Assembly: GCF_029633825.1 (NCBI RefSeq)
Contig: NZ_CP090640.1
Coordinates: 3,410,001-3,474,000 of the forward strand
DNA length: 64,000 nucleotides
Direction of reading: 5' to 3'
Source of the DNA: Burkholderia contaminans
Lineage (GTDB): Bacteria; Pseudomonadota; Gammaproteobacteria; Burkholderiales; Burkholderiaceae
Shown: positions 27,462 through 36,226 of the stretch, one piece after another
Numbering within the stretch: the first letter of the stretch is position 1
Layout of the letters: every line of letters begins with the position of its first letter
The notes under the pieces: generated by a model
Told to the model about the DNA's origin: nothing
The model's input: only the letters and a program-made list of their open reading frames with translations
The model's database searches: none
Position numbers and translations under genes: made by a program

Positions 27462-27752
27462 TCAGCGCGCACGGCTGTCCGCCGCATGGTGCTCGGCGTA
27501 CTCGGGATCGGAGGTGCTGTCGAAGCTGCGCTCGGCGGCCCAGGCGTCAAGGTCGGCCACGGCGTACATGACGCGGCGGCCGAACTTGCGGAACTTGGGG
27601 CCGCCACCCAGCACGCGCTGTTTCTCCAGCGTGCGCGGCGACAGGCGCAGATAGTCGGCGGCTTCGTCGTTGGTGAGATAGCGCTGCGGCTGCGCGGCAG
27701 CGGTCGAAGCGATTGCGGGAGCGGCGGCAGGCCGCAAAGGAGCAGGACGCAT
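27462..27752 (-). CDS. AlpA/excisionase-like helix-turn-helix protein
   Basis: A 96-residue protein with a MerR-like HTH_17 fold: YLTNDEAADYLRLSPRTLEKQRVLGGGPKFRKFGRRVMYAVADLDAWAAER. Such proteins regulate ICE genes or aid excision. ATG 27752 has GGAGG at 8 bases; the upstream ATG 27767 overlaps that ribosome-binding site and is less likely. It precedes repA by 26 bp. Confidence 0.82.
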   Translation of the reverse strand: MRPAPLRPAAAPAIASTAAAQPQRYLTNDEAADYLRLSPRTLEKQRVLGGGPKFRKFGRRVMYAVADLDAWAAERSFDSTSDPEYAEHHAADSRAR

Positions 27753-27872
27753 GGGGGGTACCTCCATAGCTTTCAAAGTTCCGGCCACACAGCGCAACCG
27801 GATGGAGGCAGTCTCAGAAAACGAAGCTCCGCTGCTCAGGGACGTTTTGCGTCCTCTCAAAAACGTCCCTTC

Positions 27873-28616
27873 TCAAGTGGGGGGCTGTGCTAGGCGGCGA
27901 TAGCCGCCGCGCATCAGCGCATCGCCCCGGCGCGCCAGGCGGCGCACGCGGGCGCGCAGGTCGCCATCGGCATGCCAGTCGGTGGCCACGGCATCGGCAC
28001 CGAACAGACCTTCAGCCATCTCGCGCAAGGACGCGCCCGCCAGGGTCGCGTCGAGCGCCTGAAGTGTGTGCAACTCCAGCAAGGCGGCGGGCGGTGGCCG
28101 GGGCCTTGCTGCATGCATGGATGCCGAGTCGCGCGCAGGCGCAGCACTGCCGCGACCTCCGCGATGGGCATAGGCGACCGCCATGCCGTCCTCCAGGTCG
28201 GGCGCCACCGCGAAGCGCGCGCAATGGCCGGGGCTATGGGCGATCAGCGCCAGCCCTTTGCCGTCATGCAGCAGTTGCTTGTGGCCGGGGATGTGCCAGA
28301 ACGCGAAGGCCGCCGCATCGGACGGCGGATCGGCGTCGGGATGGAGCTGCACCACGGCATCGTGGCCAGGCAGCCAGGCCGGATGCGCGTCGCGCGCATC
28401 CAGGACCGGGTCTTCCAGCAGGCGCAGGCCCCAGCGATGCGCCGCGTTTTGTGCGACCGGATGCATTGGTCGCCGGCGATGGTGGCGTAGCCAGTCGAGC
28501 CGGTAGTCGGGATGGCGGCGCAGGTACTCCCAGGCCAGGGCAAGGGTATCCAGGCACAGGACATAGAGATACGCCGCAGTGGGATACCACTGCGCTAGGT
28601 GGTGCGGCTCGGCCAT
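27873..28616 (-). CDS. DUF2285-domain ICE backbone protein
   Basis: A 247-residue protein with an N-terminal DUF6499-like segment (WYPTAAYLYVLCLDTLALAWEYLRRHPDYR) and a C-terminal DUF2285 region (LHTLQALDATLAGASLREMAEGLFG ... RVRRLARRGDALMRGGYRRL). The latter resembles a winged-helix DNA-binding domain. It is a constant neighbour of the AlpA-like and repA genes in these ICEs, probably a regulator. GGGGAG is positioned before ATG 28616. Confidence 0.8.
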   Translation of the reverse strand: MAEPHHLAQWYPTAAYLYVLCLDTLALAWEYLRRHPDYRLDWLRHHRRRPMHPVAQNAAHRWGLRLLEDPVLDARDAHPAWLPGHDAVVQLHPDADPPSDAAAFAFWHIPGHKQLLHDGKGLALIAHSPGHCARFAVAPDLEDGMAVAYAHRGGRGSAAPARDSASMHAARPRPPPAALLELHTLQALDATLAGASLREMAEGLFGADAVATDWHADGDLRARVRRLARRGDALMRGGYRRLAQPPT

Positions 28617-28958
28617 GACGCAAGCTCCCCTGGAATCGCAGGAAAGCCGTCACGGGCACACGCAAACGTCACCACATCAAACCAGCATCCAATCGTGAAT
28701 AAACTGGCAGATTGGTAACTTGCGTGTCAAGACGAAAAGTAATACTGTCCGTTGTGCGAATCGTCTGAATGCGACGGTGGCGCGCGAGGAAATGCCGCCT
28801 CCTGCGCCATCCACCGTGCCCCATGACGCGCGCTGCGTCATGGCTGGTTTCGCCAGAGTGTCACTGATTTGGTGCAACAGTACCGACTAAGGCTTGACAG
28901 GTCTGGAACAAGACCGAAATAGCCTCAATGCGCCCGGCTTGGCCGTGGCGCGAACGGC
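28617..28958. other. Intergenic region upstream of the DUF2285-repA-parA operon
   Basis: No gene is seen. The region holds a minus-strand TTGACA followed by an A+T-rich stretch, and an inverted repeat CCAATC/GATTGG separated by 15 bp near 28686. This is where the promoter of the long minus-strand DUF2285-to-virD2 operon should lie. Confidence 0.45.
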
Positions 28959-29306
28959 TCAATCAACGATGGAACCGTTCTCCTGGGCCAGCCGGGTGTA
29001 CTCCGACAGGGAGCGTGCCGCCCGGAAATACCGATCCCGCATCACGGGCTGCTGCCGCGGCCCGACGATGGACGCGAGGTCGGACAGCTTGATCTCGCCC
29101 AGCTCGGGCATGCCGATCCCCAGGTCGATCAAGCCATAGGCCGTGTCGCCATCGGCTGGGCTGAGCGAAGCCAGCAGCCAGGTGGCGTGCGCGTCCGGGG
29201 TGAAGAGCCGCACGACGGGCTGCGGATCGATGGCCTGGCCAGCGACACGAGCCGCGCCGTGGTCCAGCAGTTGCCTGCGCTCGTCCTCGGTGATGAGTCG
29301 GTCCAC
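28959..29306 (-). CDS. DUF2958-domain protein, copy 1
   Basis: A 115-residue protein with the DUF2958 pattern: MDRLITEDERRQLLDHGA, PVVRLFTPDAHATWLL, YGLIDLGIGMPELGEIKLSDL and a C-terminal RDRYFRAARSLSEYTRLA. The family is common on ICEs and plasmids; its function is unknown. The start is GTG with GAGGGG upstream. A diverged paralogue is at 36227-36577. Confidence 0.82.
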   Translation of the reverse strand: MDRLITEDERRQLLDHGAARVAGQAIDPQPVVRLFTPDAHATWLLASLSPADGDTAYGLIDLGIGMPELGEIKLSDLASIVGPRQQPVMRDRYFRAARSLSEYTRLAQENGSIVD

Positions 29307-29346
29307 GGGTTACCCCTCATTCGCACAAAGCCGCCGAAGCGTGAAA

Positions 29347-29445
29347 GCACAGAAACGTATCGGCGGATTGGAGGAAAAACACGCAAGCGGCTTTGCGCTT
29401 CTGTGCGAAGCCGTGGATGCGGATTTCCGTAAAAGCACAAAAGCG
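29347..29445 (+). promoter_or_regulatory. Triple operator-like motif upstream of the XRE gene
   Basis: The 11-bp motif GCACARAARCG occurs at 29347-29357, inverted at 29396-29406 and again direct at 29435-29445, between the divergent DUF2958 and XRE genes. Three copies in 100 bp suggest binding sites of a regulator, perhaps the XRE protein itself. Confidence 0.5.
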
Positions 29446-29529
29446 GCAAGCCGGCATGAATGAACACTATAGATTGTAGCCCTATAGGACGCAATCGACT
29501 GTCATCTTGGATTTTGGGGAGATCCAGGG

Positions 29530-29823
29530 TTGGCAGCGAAACATACATTGTCGGAGGCACTAAAGACCATCAGGAAAGCGCGTGGATTGAGCCAGGAGGC
29601 GTTCTCCGACGTGTCCAGCCGCACCTACATGAGCACGCTGGAGCGGGACATGAAAAGCCCGACGCTGAATAAGCTGGCCGAACTGTGCGAGGTCATGGAG
29701 GTCCACCCGCTCACGCTGCTGACGCTGGCCTATGCCGGTGACGACCTGCGGCAGGCCGACCAGCTGCTGGCGCAGGTGCGGCAGGAGCTGGAGACGGTGA
29801 CGAAAAAGGGTGGCACGCCATAG
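29530..29823 (+). CDS. XRE-family helix-turn-helix regulator
   Basis: A 97-residue Cro/CI-like protein: LSEALKTIRKARGLSQEAFSDVSSRTYMSTLERDMKSPTLNKLAELCEVMEVHPLTLLTLAY, the helix-turn-helix fold, with a short C-terminal helix. The start is probably TTG at 29530 with GGGGAG upstream. It is divergent from the DUF2958 gene and faces the opposite way to the backbone operons, so it could be the lifestyle repressor of this module. Confidence 0.8.
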   Translation: MAAKHTLSEALKTIRKARGLSQEAFSDVSSRTYMSTLERDMKSPTLNKLAELCEVMEVHPLTLLTLAYAGDDLRQADQLLAQVRQELETVTKKGGTP

Positions 29824-29899
29824 CGTGTGCGCATGCGCTGGCAAGGCCGATCCGGCTCAGCCGGTTCGGCGGTATTCCAGGGGCGCCAAGCCTGCGCGG

Positions 29900-30030
29900 C
29901 GGGGATAGCCCGCAGGGCTTTCCCCCGGGGGCAAGCGAAGCGCGCAGCGCCGCAGGCGCGAAGGCGTGAGGGATTGGAGCCGAATGGCCGTGACGGCAAA
30001 GACGGCACGGGGCGCAGCCCGCAAAGCCCG
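29900..30030. repeat. Dispersed 130-bp repeat, copy A
   Basis: This segment is closely similar to 31074-31203 in direct orientation, with one single-base indel and scattered substitutions. It lies in a non-coding gap (29824-30200) between the XRE and DUF736 genes. A shorter related piece (AAGCGAAGCGCGCAGG) occurs near 35746. Its function is unknown. Confidence 0.75.
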
Positions 30031-30163
30031 GTGGCGCACCGCGCCGACGCGCCAGGCCCAGACAACCACTGCAGACGCTGCCTCTAGACAGGAAGACCAG
30101 GAAGACACGGCCCGCCATGGGCCACGACCTGCTGCCGCCGCGTTGGGGGCGAACCCACAGCGC

Positions 30164-30189
30164 AGCGCCCCGCCGTGTGGCGGGGCGCT
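30164..30189. terminator. Strong hairpin after the DUF736 gene
   Basis: A perfect 11-bp stem AGCGCCCCGCC/GGCGGGGCGCT with a GTGT loop lies 11 bp beyond the DUF736 stop on the minus strand. There is no U-tract, so it may stabilise the mRNA 3' end or act as a factor-dependent terminator. Confidence 0.5.
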
Positions 30190-30200
30190 GCGGGCGGCGG

Positions 30201-30515
30201 TCACGCCGCCTGGGGCTTGCTGCGTGACCAGATCAGGTCGTGCGTGCCGTTCTCGCCCTCGATCAGGCGGGCGTAGACCGTGGCCGGGAACGAAGGATCG
30301 TCGAGTGTCACGGAGATGTACTCCCGCCCGGCTTCGCTGGTCTTCTTCCACGCCGCGCCGATGTCGTGACCGGCGGCCTGCAGGCGGAAGTCGGGGGCCT
30401 TCTCGTTGTCGCCCTTGTCGTTGGGAACCAGCTTGACCTTGACATTAAGCGTCAGGGTGCGAAGCGTGCCGGTGAAGCCGTCTTTGTCTGCGTTGAAGCT
30501 GCCGATGTTGGCCAT
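30201..30515 (-). CDS. DUF736-domain protein
   Basis: A 104-residue protein matching the DUF736 family end to end: MANIGSFNADKDGFTGTLRTLTLN, APDFRLQAAGHDIGAAWKKTSEAGREYISVTLDDPSF and the closing HDLIWSR. It is a small beta-rich ICE/plasmid protein of unknown function. ATG 30515 has AAAGGAG 7 bases upstream; frames extending to 30731 are not used. A monocistronic minus-strand unit. Confidence 0.87.
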   Translation of the reverse strand: MANIGSFNADKDGFTGTLRTLTLNVKVKLVPNDKGDNEKAPDFRLQAAGHDIGAAWKKTSEAGREYISVTLDDPSFPATVYARLIEGENGTHDLIWSRSKPQAA

Positions 30516-31260
30516 GATGAAACTCCTTTTGGTGGAACAAGGTTCGCGCCCATCGCGTCCTTGTTGTGATCCGGCCGGCGGGGGACGGGCGGGCTGCACC
30601 GCTTGCGGTCGCAACGCAGTGGAGAGCCGGGAGGCGAAAAGAATTTGTCGCGCGAGGAATCTGCGCAGCAGAGGGGAAATTGTTTTCGCCGGACGGTTGC
30701 AGCCATGAAGCCCGAGGCGCAGCCGCGCCACCGCCAGGATTCACAACAACACAAGGACGCCTTGGGCCGAACCGCACCGCAAGGAGACGGGGCCGGCTCG
30801 GCATCCCCGCACGAAGGCTGCGCCGGCTCGCCCACTAACGCGGGCCAGGCCCCCCCGACGACAGGCGAGAACGCCCCCGCCGCACCTTGCGGCGCCGGTC
30901 TTGAGGCGTGGCGTGGAAACTCCATGGCGATGCCGGGCGGGGATGACGTGAACTGGCGTCAATCGTCCTTCGCGACGTGATGGGCAGGAACCGCCAGCGT
31001 TGAGGACAGCACGCATTTGCACAACCTGCCGCAGCAAGCGCCGGCGTGTTCGCCAGCGCCCCGTCCATCGCAGCGGGGAGAGTCCGCAGGACTGTCCCCC
31101 GGAGGCAAGCGAAGCGCGCAGCGCCGCAGGCGCGAAGGCGTGAGGGATGGAAGCCGAATGGCCGTGACAGCGAAGTCGGCACGGGGCGCAGCCCGAGAGC
31201 CCGACGGCGCGTTGCGCCGGCACGCCCATGGTCGTCGAACTACGAACCGCCAACCACCAT
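30516..31260. other. Long non-coding gap with repeat copy B
   Basis: About 745 bp with very high G+C and overlapping open frames on both strands that carry no domain. The only recognised structure is the second copy of the 130-bp repeat at 31074-31203. Confidence 0.5.
31074..31203. repeat. Dispersed 130-bp repeat, copy B
   Basis: Direct repeat of 29900-30030 (see copy A). It lies upstream of the regulated promoter of the gene at 31344. Confidence 0.75.
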
Positions 31261-31271
31261 GAATCAATCAA

Positions 31272-31319
31272 TTTACGCACAATATTGACATTTCATGCGT
31301 AAAACAATAAATTTACGCA
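31272..31319 (+). promoter_or_regulatory. Promoter with three operator-like octamers
   Basis: TTGACA at 31285-31290 and TAAATT at 31308-31313 are separated by 17 bp. The octamer TTTACGCA occurs at 31272-31279 and 31312-31319, and its complement TGCGTAAA at 31296-31303 in the spacer. This is an A+T-rich island in G+C-rich DNA, 25 bp before the gene at 31344. It looks like a tightly repressed sigma-70 promoter. Confidence 0.65.
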
Positions 31320-31343
31320 CAACACAACAAAACGAGGTGAATC

Positions 31344-32012
31344 ATGGCGTTCCGAGCAGATGAAGCAGCACAAGCAGGATACGAAGAGGTGGAGAAGTAC
31401 CTTGTCCCCCGCCCTCGGGATGCGGACGAATCGCAGCGCCTCCGGAGCAAAAGGGCGCTAGAAGACATCGTGACTGAACTTGGGCCGGTAGTTGACCGAT
31501 ACCCCTCATGGCACCCGCTGGTGCGCAATCACGATGACCACCATCCCGTTACCACCCCCAGCGATCGCTGCGGCTACAAGGGCCTCGATCACACGCGGTA
31601 CTTCGCCCACGGATTCATCACCTGCCCCTATGGCGATGGCCAGAAGGTCCTGGATTCCGTGCTGGCCCTGCCTCGCCACCACGCCGCGTACATCACGGCA
31701 GAGAAGCTGGATGTGCAGTTCTACAACGCGGAGGCAACCCCGATCCTGGTCAAGTGCAACTGGGAAGAGCTGTTGCCGATGGACAAGATGATCCCTCTGG
31801 CTATCGCTGTGCCCCTGATCTTGGAGAAAGAAGTTCCGTGCTGGACCTGGTCACAGGTCGCGGAGACCTGGGAGTCGATGCGTTCGTATTTCCTGGGCGC
31901 CCCTCACGGCGCCAGGTCGTCGCTGTTTGTGAGCCAGGAGACCGGACAGGGGATCAAGAAGGTTTGGGAAACGCTGATCTACACGGGAATGTTTGGCCCG
32001 ATCAAGGTGTGA
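31344..32012 (+). CDS. Hypothetical protein under a repressible promoter
   Basis: A 222-residue protein with no domain that I recognise. Visible features: charged N-terminal helices (MAFRADEAAQAGYEEVEKYLVPRPR), several His in HPLVRNHDDHHPVTTP, CGYKGLDHTRYFAHGFITCPYG with two Cys, and a Trp-rich segment CWTWSQVAETWESM. It has a consistent ribosome-binding site (GAGGTGA) and its own A+T-rich promoter. It lies alone on the plus strand between DUF736 and a small minus-strand gene, so it is probably cargo of the ICE rather than backbone. Role unknown. Confidence 0.72.
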   Translation: MAFRADEAAQAGYEEVEKYLVPRPRDADESQRLRSKRALEDIVTELGPVVDRYPSWHPLVRNHDDHHPVTTPSDRCGYKGLDHTRYFAHGFITCPYGDGQKVLDSVLALPRHHAAYITAEKLDVQFYNAEATPILVKCNWEELLPMDKMIPLAIAVPLILEKEVPCWTWSQVAETWESMRSYFLGAPHGARSSLFVSQETGQGIKKVWETLIYTGMFGPIKV

Positions 32013-32180
32013 TCGGGCCCTCGCCATCGACCGACGCGCCAACGCCGCAACCGAGGCGGTAGCGAAGGCTGCGGCGTTCTGGCTGGTCTTCGGGGTTCAA
32101 CCCCGGGCGCGGCCACCGCCGCGCCCGGATTTTTGAATCCACCCGGCCCAGGTCGGAACGGTCTGGGCCGGGTGCTGGCG

Positions 32181-32393
32181 TCATTCCTTCGTCTCGATGA
32201 TCCACCACACGGCCCGCGCCAGGGCGCGGCCCGTGATGGGGTGAACGTCCGTGAGGTCGGCGCGGGCCGTCCAGCCCGAGGGTGGACGGTAGCCGCGCAC
32301 ATCGCCCGCGCCGTGCCAGCGGCGGGCGCGCACCGTGCCCGGTGCATAGATCGCCGCCATCCGCGGGCGGCTCGTAGTGTCGGTGGTAGGCAT
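32181..32393 (-). CDS. Small conserved-type ICE protein
   Basis: A 70-residue protein (MPTTDTTSRPRMAAIYAPG ... GRALARAVWWIIETKE) with GCAGGAG upstream of ATG 32393. It lies 61 bp downstream of parB on the same strand. No domain is recognised; gene position, ribosome-binding site and codon use support it as real. Confidence 0.6.
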   Translation of the reverse strand: MPTTDTTSRPRMAAIYAPGTVRARRWHGAGDVRGYRPPSGWTARADLTDVHPITGRALARAVWWIIETKE

Positions 32394-32454
32394 GGGTCTG
32401 GCTCCTGCAAGCCAGCGCCCCAGCCGGGGCCGGGGCGCTGGTCTGTATCGAGGG

Positions 32455-34503
32455 TCAAGCGGCCAACGCTTCGGCCGCTTCATCCACCACGGCGGGGGCT
32501 TTTTCCGGGCCTTCCTCCGATGCGGCCTCCTGCGGCCCCTCGGCCTTGAAGATGGCAGGCACCCAGCCCGTGCCACCGGCCAGCCGCTCGGCTTCGCTGG
32601 CAATGTCAGCCTTCTTGAGCTTGCCCAGCCGATTGACGTGATCCGGCGCGAACTCGCCCACGGCTTGCAGGATCGCGGCCTTCGGAACGTGCTTGAAGTA
32701 GCCTTCCGCGCTCGGCTTCCACCATGCGGCCATGTCGAGGCCCACGGCCTGCGCCAGTTCCGCGCCGGGCTGGTGCGGCGTGGCGCGCGGGGTTACCACG
32801 TCCACCGCCCCCGCCACGCACACGGCCAGCAGTTGGACCAGCTCGCCTTGTTCCATCGCCAGCAGCGCGGCGAACAGTGCGGCGCTGTCCTCGGGCAGCT
32901 TGTCGCCCCATGCCTGCTGCATCTCGCGCAGCGCCAGGGCGGCGGGTGATTCCGGCCAGTCCGGGGCCATGCCTTCCAGCCGGTTTTGCACCGTGAGGCG
33001 AACCCCCATCGGCAGGTCGTGCCCGTAGTAACGCCCCTGCAAAACGCTCTGCACCATGCCATGCACCAGCGCGGCCAGCGCCGCTTGCGGATGCCGAGCG
33101 ACCTCGATTTGCAGCGCGGCGGTGCGGTGCGCACTCAGGCGCTGCGCCAGCCGGTCGGAGACGGCGGGGGCCTGGGCTTCTTCCGCCGCCTCGCTGTGGT
33201 CGTCGTTCGTGCCTTCGCCCTCCGCAAAGCCTTGGCGCAGCTTTTCCAGCGTGCGCAACGCCTTGGCCTCGGCCTCGCGCAGCAGCCCGCGATGAACCAC
33301 GGCCTCCCCATTGCGGTCGATGGTGACGATGGCGCCGGCGGCGGCGCGGACGTTCGCGCCGTAGCCCAGCAAACCATCTTCCAGCGCCTGCAACTGCTCG
33401 CCCAAGCGTTCGCCCTCCTCCTCCAAGGCTTCGGCCTTGTCCTCGTCGTCGGCGTCCATCGCGGCATCCACGGCTTCGCCGATGCCCTGCATCTTGGCTT
33501 GCAGCTTCTCGATGCGCTGTGCCTCGCGCTTGTTCGGCGTGCGCCGTTCCCTCGGAGCACGCTGGAAGGCTTGCAGGTCGGCATGGGTCATGGCGGGGGT
33601 GGCATCCACCCAGGCCCAGCCCTCGGTGCGGATAGTGTCGGCAATGCCGGTCAGCTTCTCACGCACCAGCGTTTCCAGCAGCACGGTGTCGGACACGTAC
33701 ACGCCCGCATCGCCCTCTGCGAACAGGTCGCGGCGGATGCCACCGCCTTCGGCTTCGTAGGCGTCCAGCCCGACGAAGCGCACCAGCGCATGCGAGGCCC
33801 CAATCTCGCGCTCGGTCAGGCGCTCGCGCAGCGTGGATGGACTGCGCTGCCACTGAGGCGCATCGTAGAACGCGGCCTCCTGCGCAGCGTGATCGTCGGT
33901 GATGGCCAGAGCCATCAACTGATCGAGCGTGACGGCATCGGCGCGGTAATCGTCCATCAGCCGGGGCGAGACGTTCGCCAGCTTTAAGCGGCGCTGCACC
34001 ACCAGCGGCGTGACAGAGAAATCCGCCGCAATGTCTTCGATGGGCCGGCCCTCAGCCACCAGCGCCGCGAAGGCTTCAAACTGGTCAGCCGGGTGCATGG
34101 CTTCGCGCTGCACGTTCTCGGTGAGGCTGGCTGTGCGGGCCGTGCCATCGGCCACTTGCAGGCAAGGCACCTGCCAATCCTTGGCGATGCGGTGCTTTTT
34201 CGCCAGCAGCTTGAGGGCCGCGAGGCGTCGGCCACCGGCGACCACCTCGTAATGCAGGCCATCGGCAGCGGGAATCACGATCAGGTTTTGCAGCAGGCCC
34301 ACACGCTGGATGCTTGCGGCCAGTTCGGGGATGGACATGCGCGGGACGGTCTTGCGCACGTTGCGGCCCGTGGGGCGCAGCACCAGCCGCGACAGCGGCA
34401 CCAGGATCATGTGCTTGCTCGGGTCGGCGGCTTGCAGCACGTTGGCGACGCTGCTGGCTGCGGTGTTGACGGCTTGGGCTTCGGTGTAGGTAACGGCGTT
34501 CAT
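32455..34503 (-). CDS. parB: ParB/RepB/Spo0J-family protein of the ICE
   Basis: A 682-residue protein with an N-terminal ParB/sulfiredoxin-like domain: ILVPLSRLVLRPTGRNVRK, IPELAASIQRVGLLQNLIVIP, YEVVAGGRRLAALKLLAKK and the TENVQREAMHPADQFEAF box. An HTH follows (IEDIAADFSVTPLVVQRRLKLANVSPRL). The long C-terminal half is acidic and helical (EAVDAAMDADDEDKAEALEEEGERLGEQLQ). Large ParB-like proteins next to DUF932 genes are typical of Tn4371 backbones. ATG 34503 has GGAG upstream. It is not adjacent to parA, so a nuclease/CTPase role separate from partition is possible. Confidence 0.87.
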   Translation of the reverse strand: MNAVTYTEAQAVNTAASSVANVLQAADPSKHMILVPLSRLVLRPTGRNVRKTVPRMSIPELAASIQRVGLLQNLIVIPAADGLHYEVVAGGRRLAALKLLAKKHRIAKDWQVPCLQVADGTARTASLTENVQREAMHPADQFEAFAALVAEGRPIEDIAADFSVTPLVVQRRLKLANVSPRLMDDYRADAVTLDQLMALAITDDHAAQEAAFYDAPQWQRSPSTLRERLTEREIGASHALVRFVGLDAYEAEGGGIRRDLFAEGDAGVYVSDTVLLETLVREKLTGIADTIRTEGWAWVDATPAMTHADLQAFQRAPRERRTPNKREAQRIEKLQAKMQGIGEAVDAAMDADDEDKAEALEEEGERLGEQLQALEDGLLGYGANVRAAAGAIVTIDRNGEAVVHRGLLREAEAKALRTLEKLRQGFAEGEGTNDDHSEAAEEAQAPAVSDRLAQRLSAHRTAALQIEVARHPQAALAALVHGMVQSVLQGRYYGHDLPMGVRLTVQNRLEGMAPDWPESPAALALREMQQAWGDKLPEDSAALFAALLAMEQGELVQLLAVCVAGAVDVVTPRATPHQPGAELAQAVGLDMAAWWKPSAEGYFKHVPKAAILQAVGEFAPDHVNRLGKLKKADIASEAERLAGGTGWVPAIFKAEGPQEAASEEGPEKAPAVVDEAAEALAA

Positions 34504-34577
34504 GGTGAATCTCCAATCGAGTGAAACAAGGGAATGGAGGGGAACCGCCCCTCCGGCGGGGAAAACTCGGGAAGGGG

Positions 34578-35402
34578 TCAGGCTTTCAACTGGCGCATGC
34601 CATCGGCCAGCAGCCACAGGGCGCGGTTCAGGCGAATGTCGGAATCGATGCCCTGCACGGGGCGGGTCTGCTGCCTGCGGCCATTGGCGGCGCGGCCAGA
34701 CAATCCGCCCTTGGTCAGGTTCTCCTGCATGCGGTTGAACACGCTCCACAGGTCGGGGCGGCGGTCGTCGAAGCGGCGCGGCATCAGGATTTGCGATTCC
34801 GTGACGGGCGCGGGCTTGGCCGGGTCGTCGTACTTGAGGGCCAGCGCGGCGCGGGCGAACACTTGCGATTCGCCATCGTCCAAGGTGATGCTGCGCATCA
34901 GGTCGCGCGACTCCTTCACGCGGTCAAAGCCGTGCAGCACCTCGAAAGCGCCTTCGATGACTTGGCCCGCCACATCGCCTTTGTGGGGCACGCGCACATC
35001 GGCCACGGTGTCGCCACACACAAGGCCATTGCTGCAAACGAATCGGAACTGGCCCGCCAGCATCTGGTAGCTGCTGGTGCCGTCGTGCGAGTTCAGCAGA
35101 ATGATTTCGTTGGCTTCCGTGCCATTGATCTGGCTGGCATGGCGCAGGCGCAGCATGTGTTTGGTGTGCTCGCGCTTGCCTTCATCGCGCACGCGGGTTT
35201 GCGTCACCATGAAGGGCTGAAACCCTTCCTTGCGCAATTCGGTCAGCACCGCCACCGTGGGGATGTAGGCGTACCGTTCGGAGCGGCTTTGGTGCGGGGC
35301 ATCCGCGAAGATGGACGGGGCCACCCGGCGAATCTGGTCATCGGACAGCGGGGTGTCGCTGCGCAGCGCGGGGGAATGGGAAGCGAAACGGGATGCAAGC
35401 AT
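34578..35402 (-). CDS. DUF932-domain protein
   Basis: A 274-residue DUF932 (phage/plasmid-like protein TIGR03299 group) member: RYAYIPTVAVLTELRKEGFQPFMVTQTRVRDEGKREHTKHMLRLRH, HDGTSSYQMLAGQFRFVCSNGLVCGD and NRALWLLADGMRQLKA. Function unknown; it is widespread on conjugative elements next to parB-like genes. ATG 35402 has AGGAG at 6 bases. It is probably the first gene of the parB operon. Confidence 0.87.
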   Translation of the reverse strand: MLASRFASHSPALRSDTPLSDDQIRRVAPSIFADAPHQSRSERYAYIPTVAVLTELRKEGFQPFMVTQTRVRDEGKREHTKHMLRLRHASQINGTEANEIILLNSHDGTSSYQMLAGQFRFVCSNGLVCGDTVADVRVPHKGDVAGQVIEGAFEVLHGFDRVKESRDLMRSITLDDGESQVFARAALALKYDDPAKPAPVTESQILMPRRFDDRRPDLWSVFNRMQENLTKGGLSGRAANGRRQQTRPVQGIDSDIRLNRALWLLADGMRQLKA

Positions 35403-35954
35403 GTCTTTCTCCTGAACAAAAAGGCTGTTGAAGAAAACCGCACACCGGATTCCTAGATTCGGAGCCCAGCCTTGTGGCTGTTCGGTGCGGTCGGCACGAA
35501 GAACCCGGTTGGCCTCGTTGCCACCGTCTTTCCTGAGTTCATCGCCCGCGACGAAAGGGAGCGCGCGGACGGGGGCCGTCAAGGAGACAAGCGCAGGGTG
35601 GGTGCGGCCCGCAGGCGCAGCCGAGGACACGGCCCTGCGCGCCTTGATGGCACCAGGCCGCGGGCTACAGTCGCGGAGAAGGTGATGGAGTCAGGAAAGA
35701 TGGCTGGACAGGCAGCGGCCGCCCTTCACGCCGACCGCACAGCAAGCGAAGCGCGCAGGCCCGAAGCTGGAAGCCGGGCCGGAGGCGTCAGCCGAGCGGA
35801 GCGAGGGCACGATGGAAGCCCGCAGGTGGCTCGATGCGCTACGCGCACGACAGCGCGACCGGCCATCTCCCAAGTGGCCGGGGACGCCCGCGTCCCTGCA
35901 GCAAGATCCTCCTGGACCGCTCTTGCTCACGCCATCGGCAAAATCGTGCCTGTC
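35403..35954. other. Non-coding gap upstream of DUF932
   Basis: About 550 bp without a supported gene. It contains the promoter region of the DUF932-parB operon and, near 35746, a short piece related to the 130-bp dispersed repeat. Confidence 0.45.
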
Positions 35955-36176
35955 ATGGACATACGAGAACTACAGGACGAAGCGCTGGTTGCCCAGGCCC
36001 GTGAATGGCGGCTACGGGCCCTGCGCGGCGAGAAAGGTGCACGCGGCTTGGCGCACGAGCTGGAATGCGAGGTGCGCCGGCGCTTTCCCCTGAGCGTGGC
36101 GCCCCAAGCGCTTCCCCGGACACCCCTGCTCGGCGCGTTGCCACCAACAGCCCAGCGGCGCTGGAAGCCCTGGTGA
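35955..36176 (+). CDS. Small hypothetical protein
   Basis: A 73-residue, Arg/Leu-rich helical protein beginning MDIRELQDEALVAQAREW and continuing RLRALRGEKGARGLAHELECEVRRRF. The regular amphipathic pattern and the Met in a longer frame suggest a true product, but the ribosome-binding site is weak. It lies between DUF932 and the second DUF2958 gene. No function can be assigned. Confidence 0.5.
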   Translation: MDIRELQDEALVAQAREWRLRALRGEKGARGLAHELECEVRRRFPLSVAPQALPRTPLLGALPPTAQRRWKPW

Positions 36177-36226
36177 TCGTCCAGCGCTGAAAGCAAAAAA
36201 AGGGGCGCGAGGCCCCCTGTACGGGA

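Noticed and set aside
30516..31260. Several overlapping open frames on both strands
   Set aside because: No domain, no ribosome-binding site, mutually overlapping; treated as non-coding.
32986..33987. Plus-strand open frame of 333 codons
   Set aside because: Antisense to the parB-like gene.
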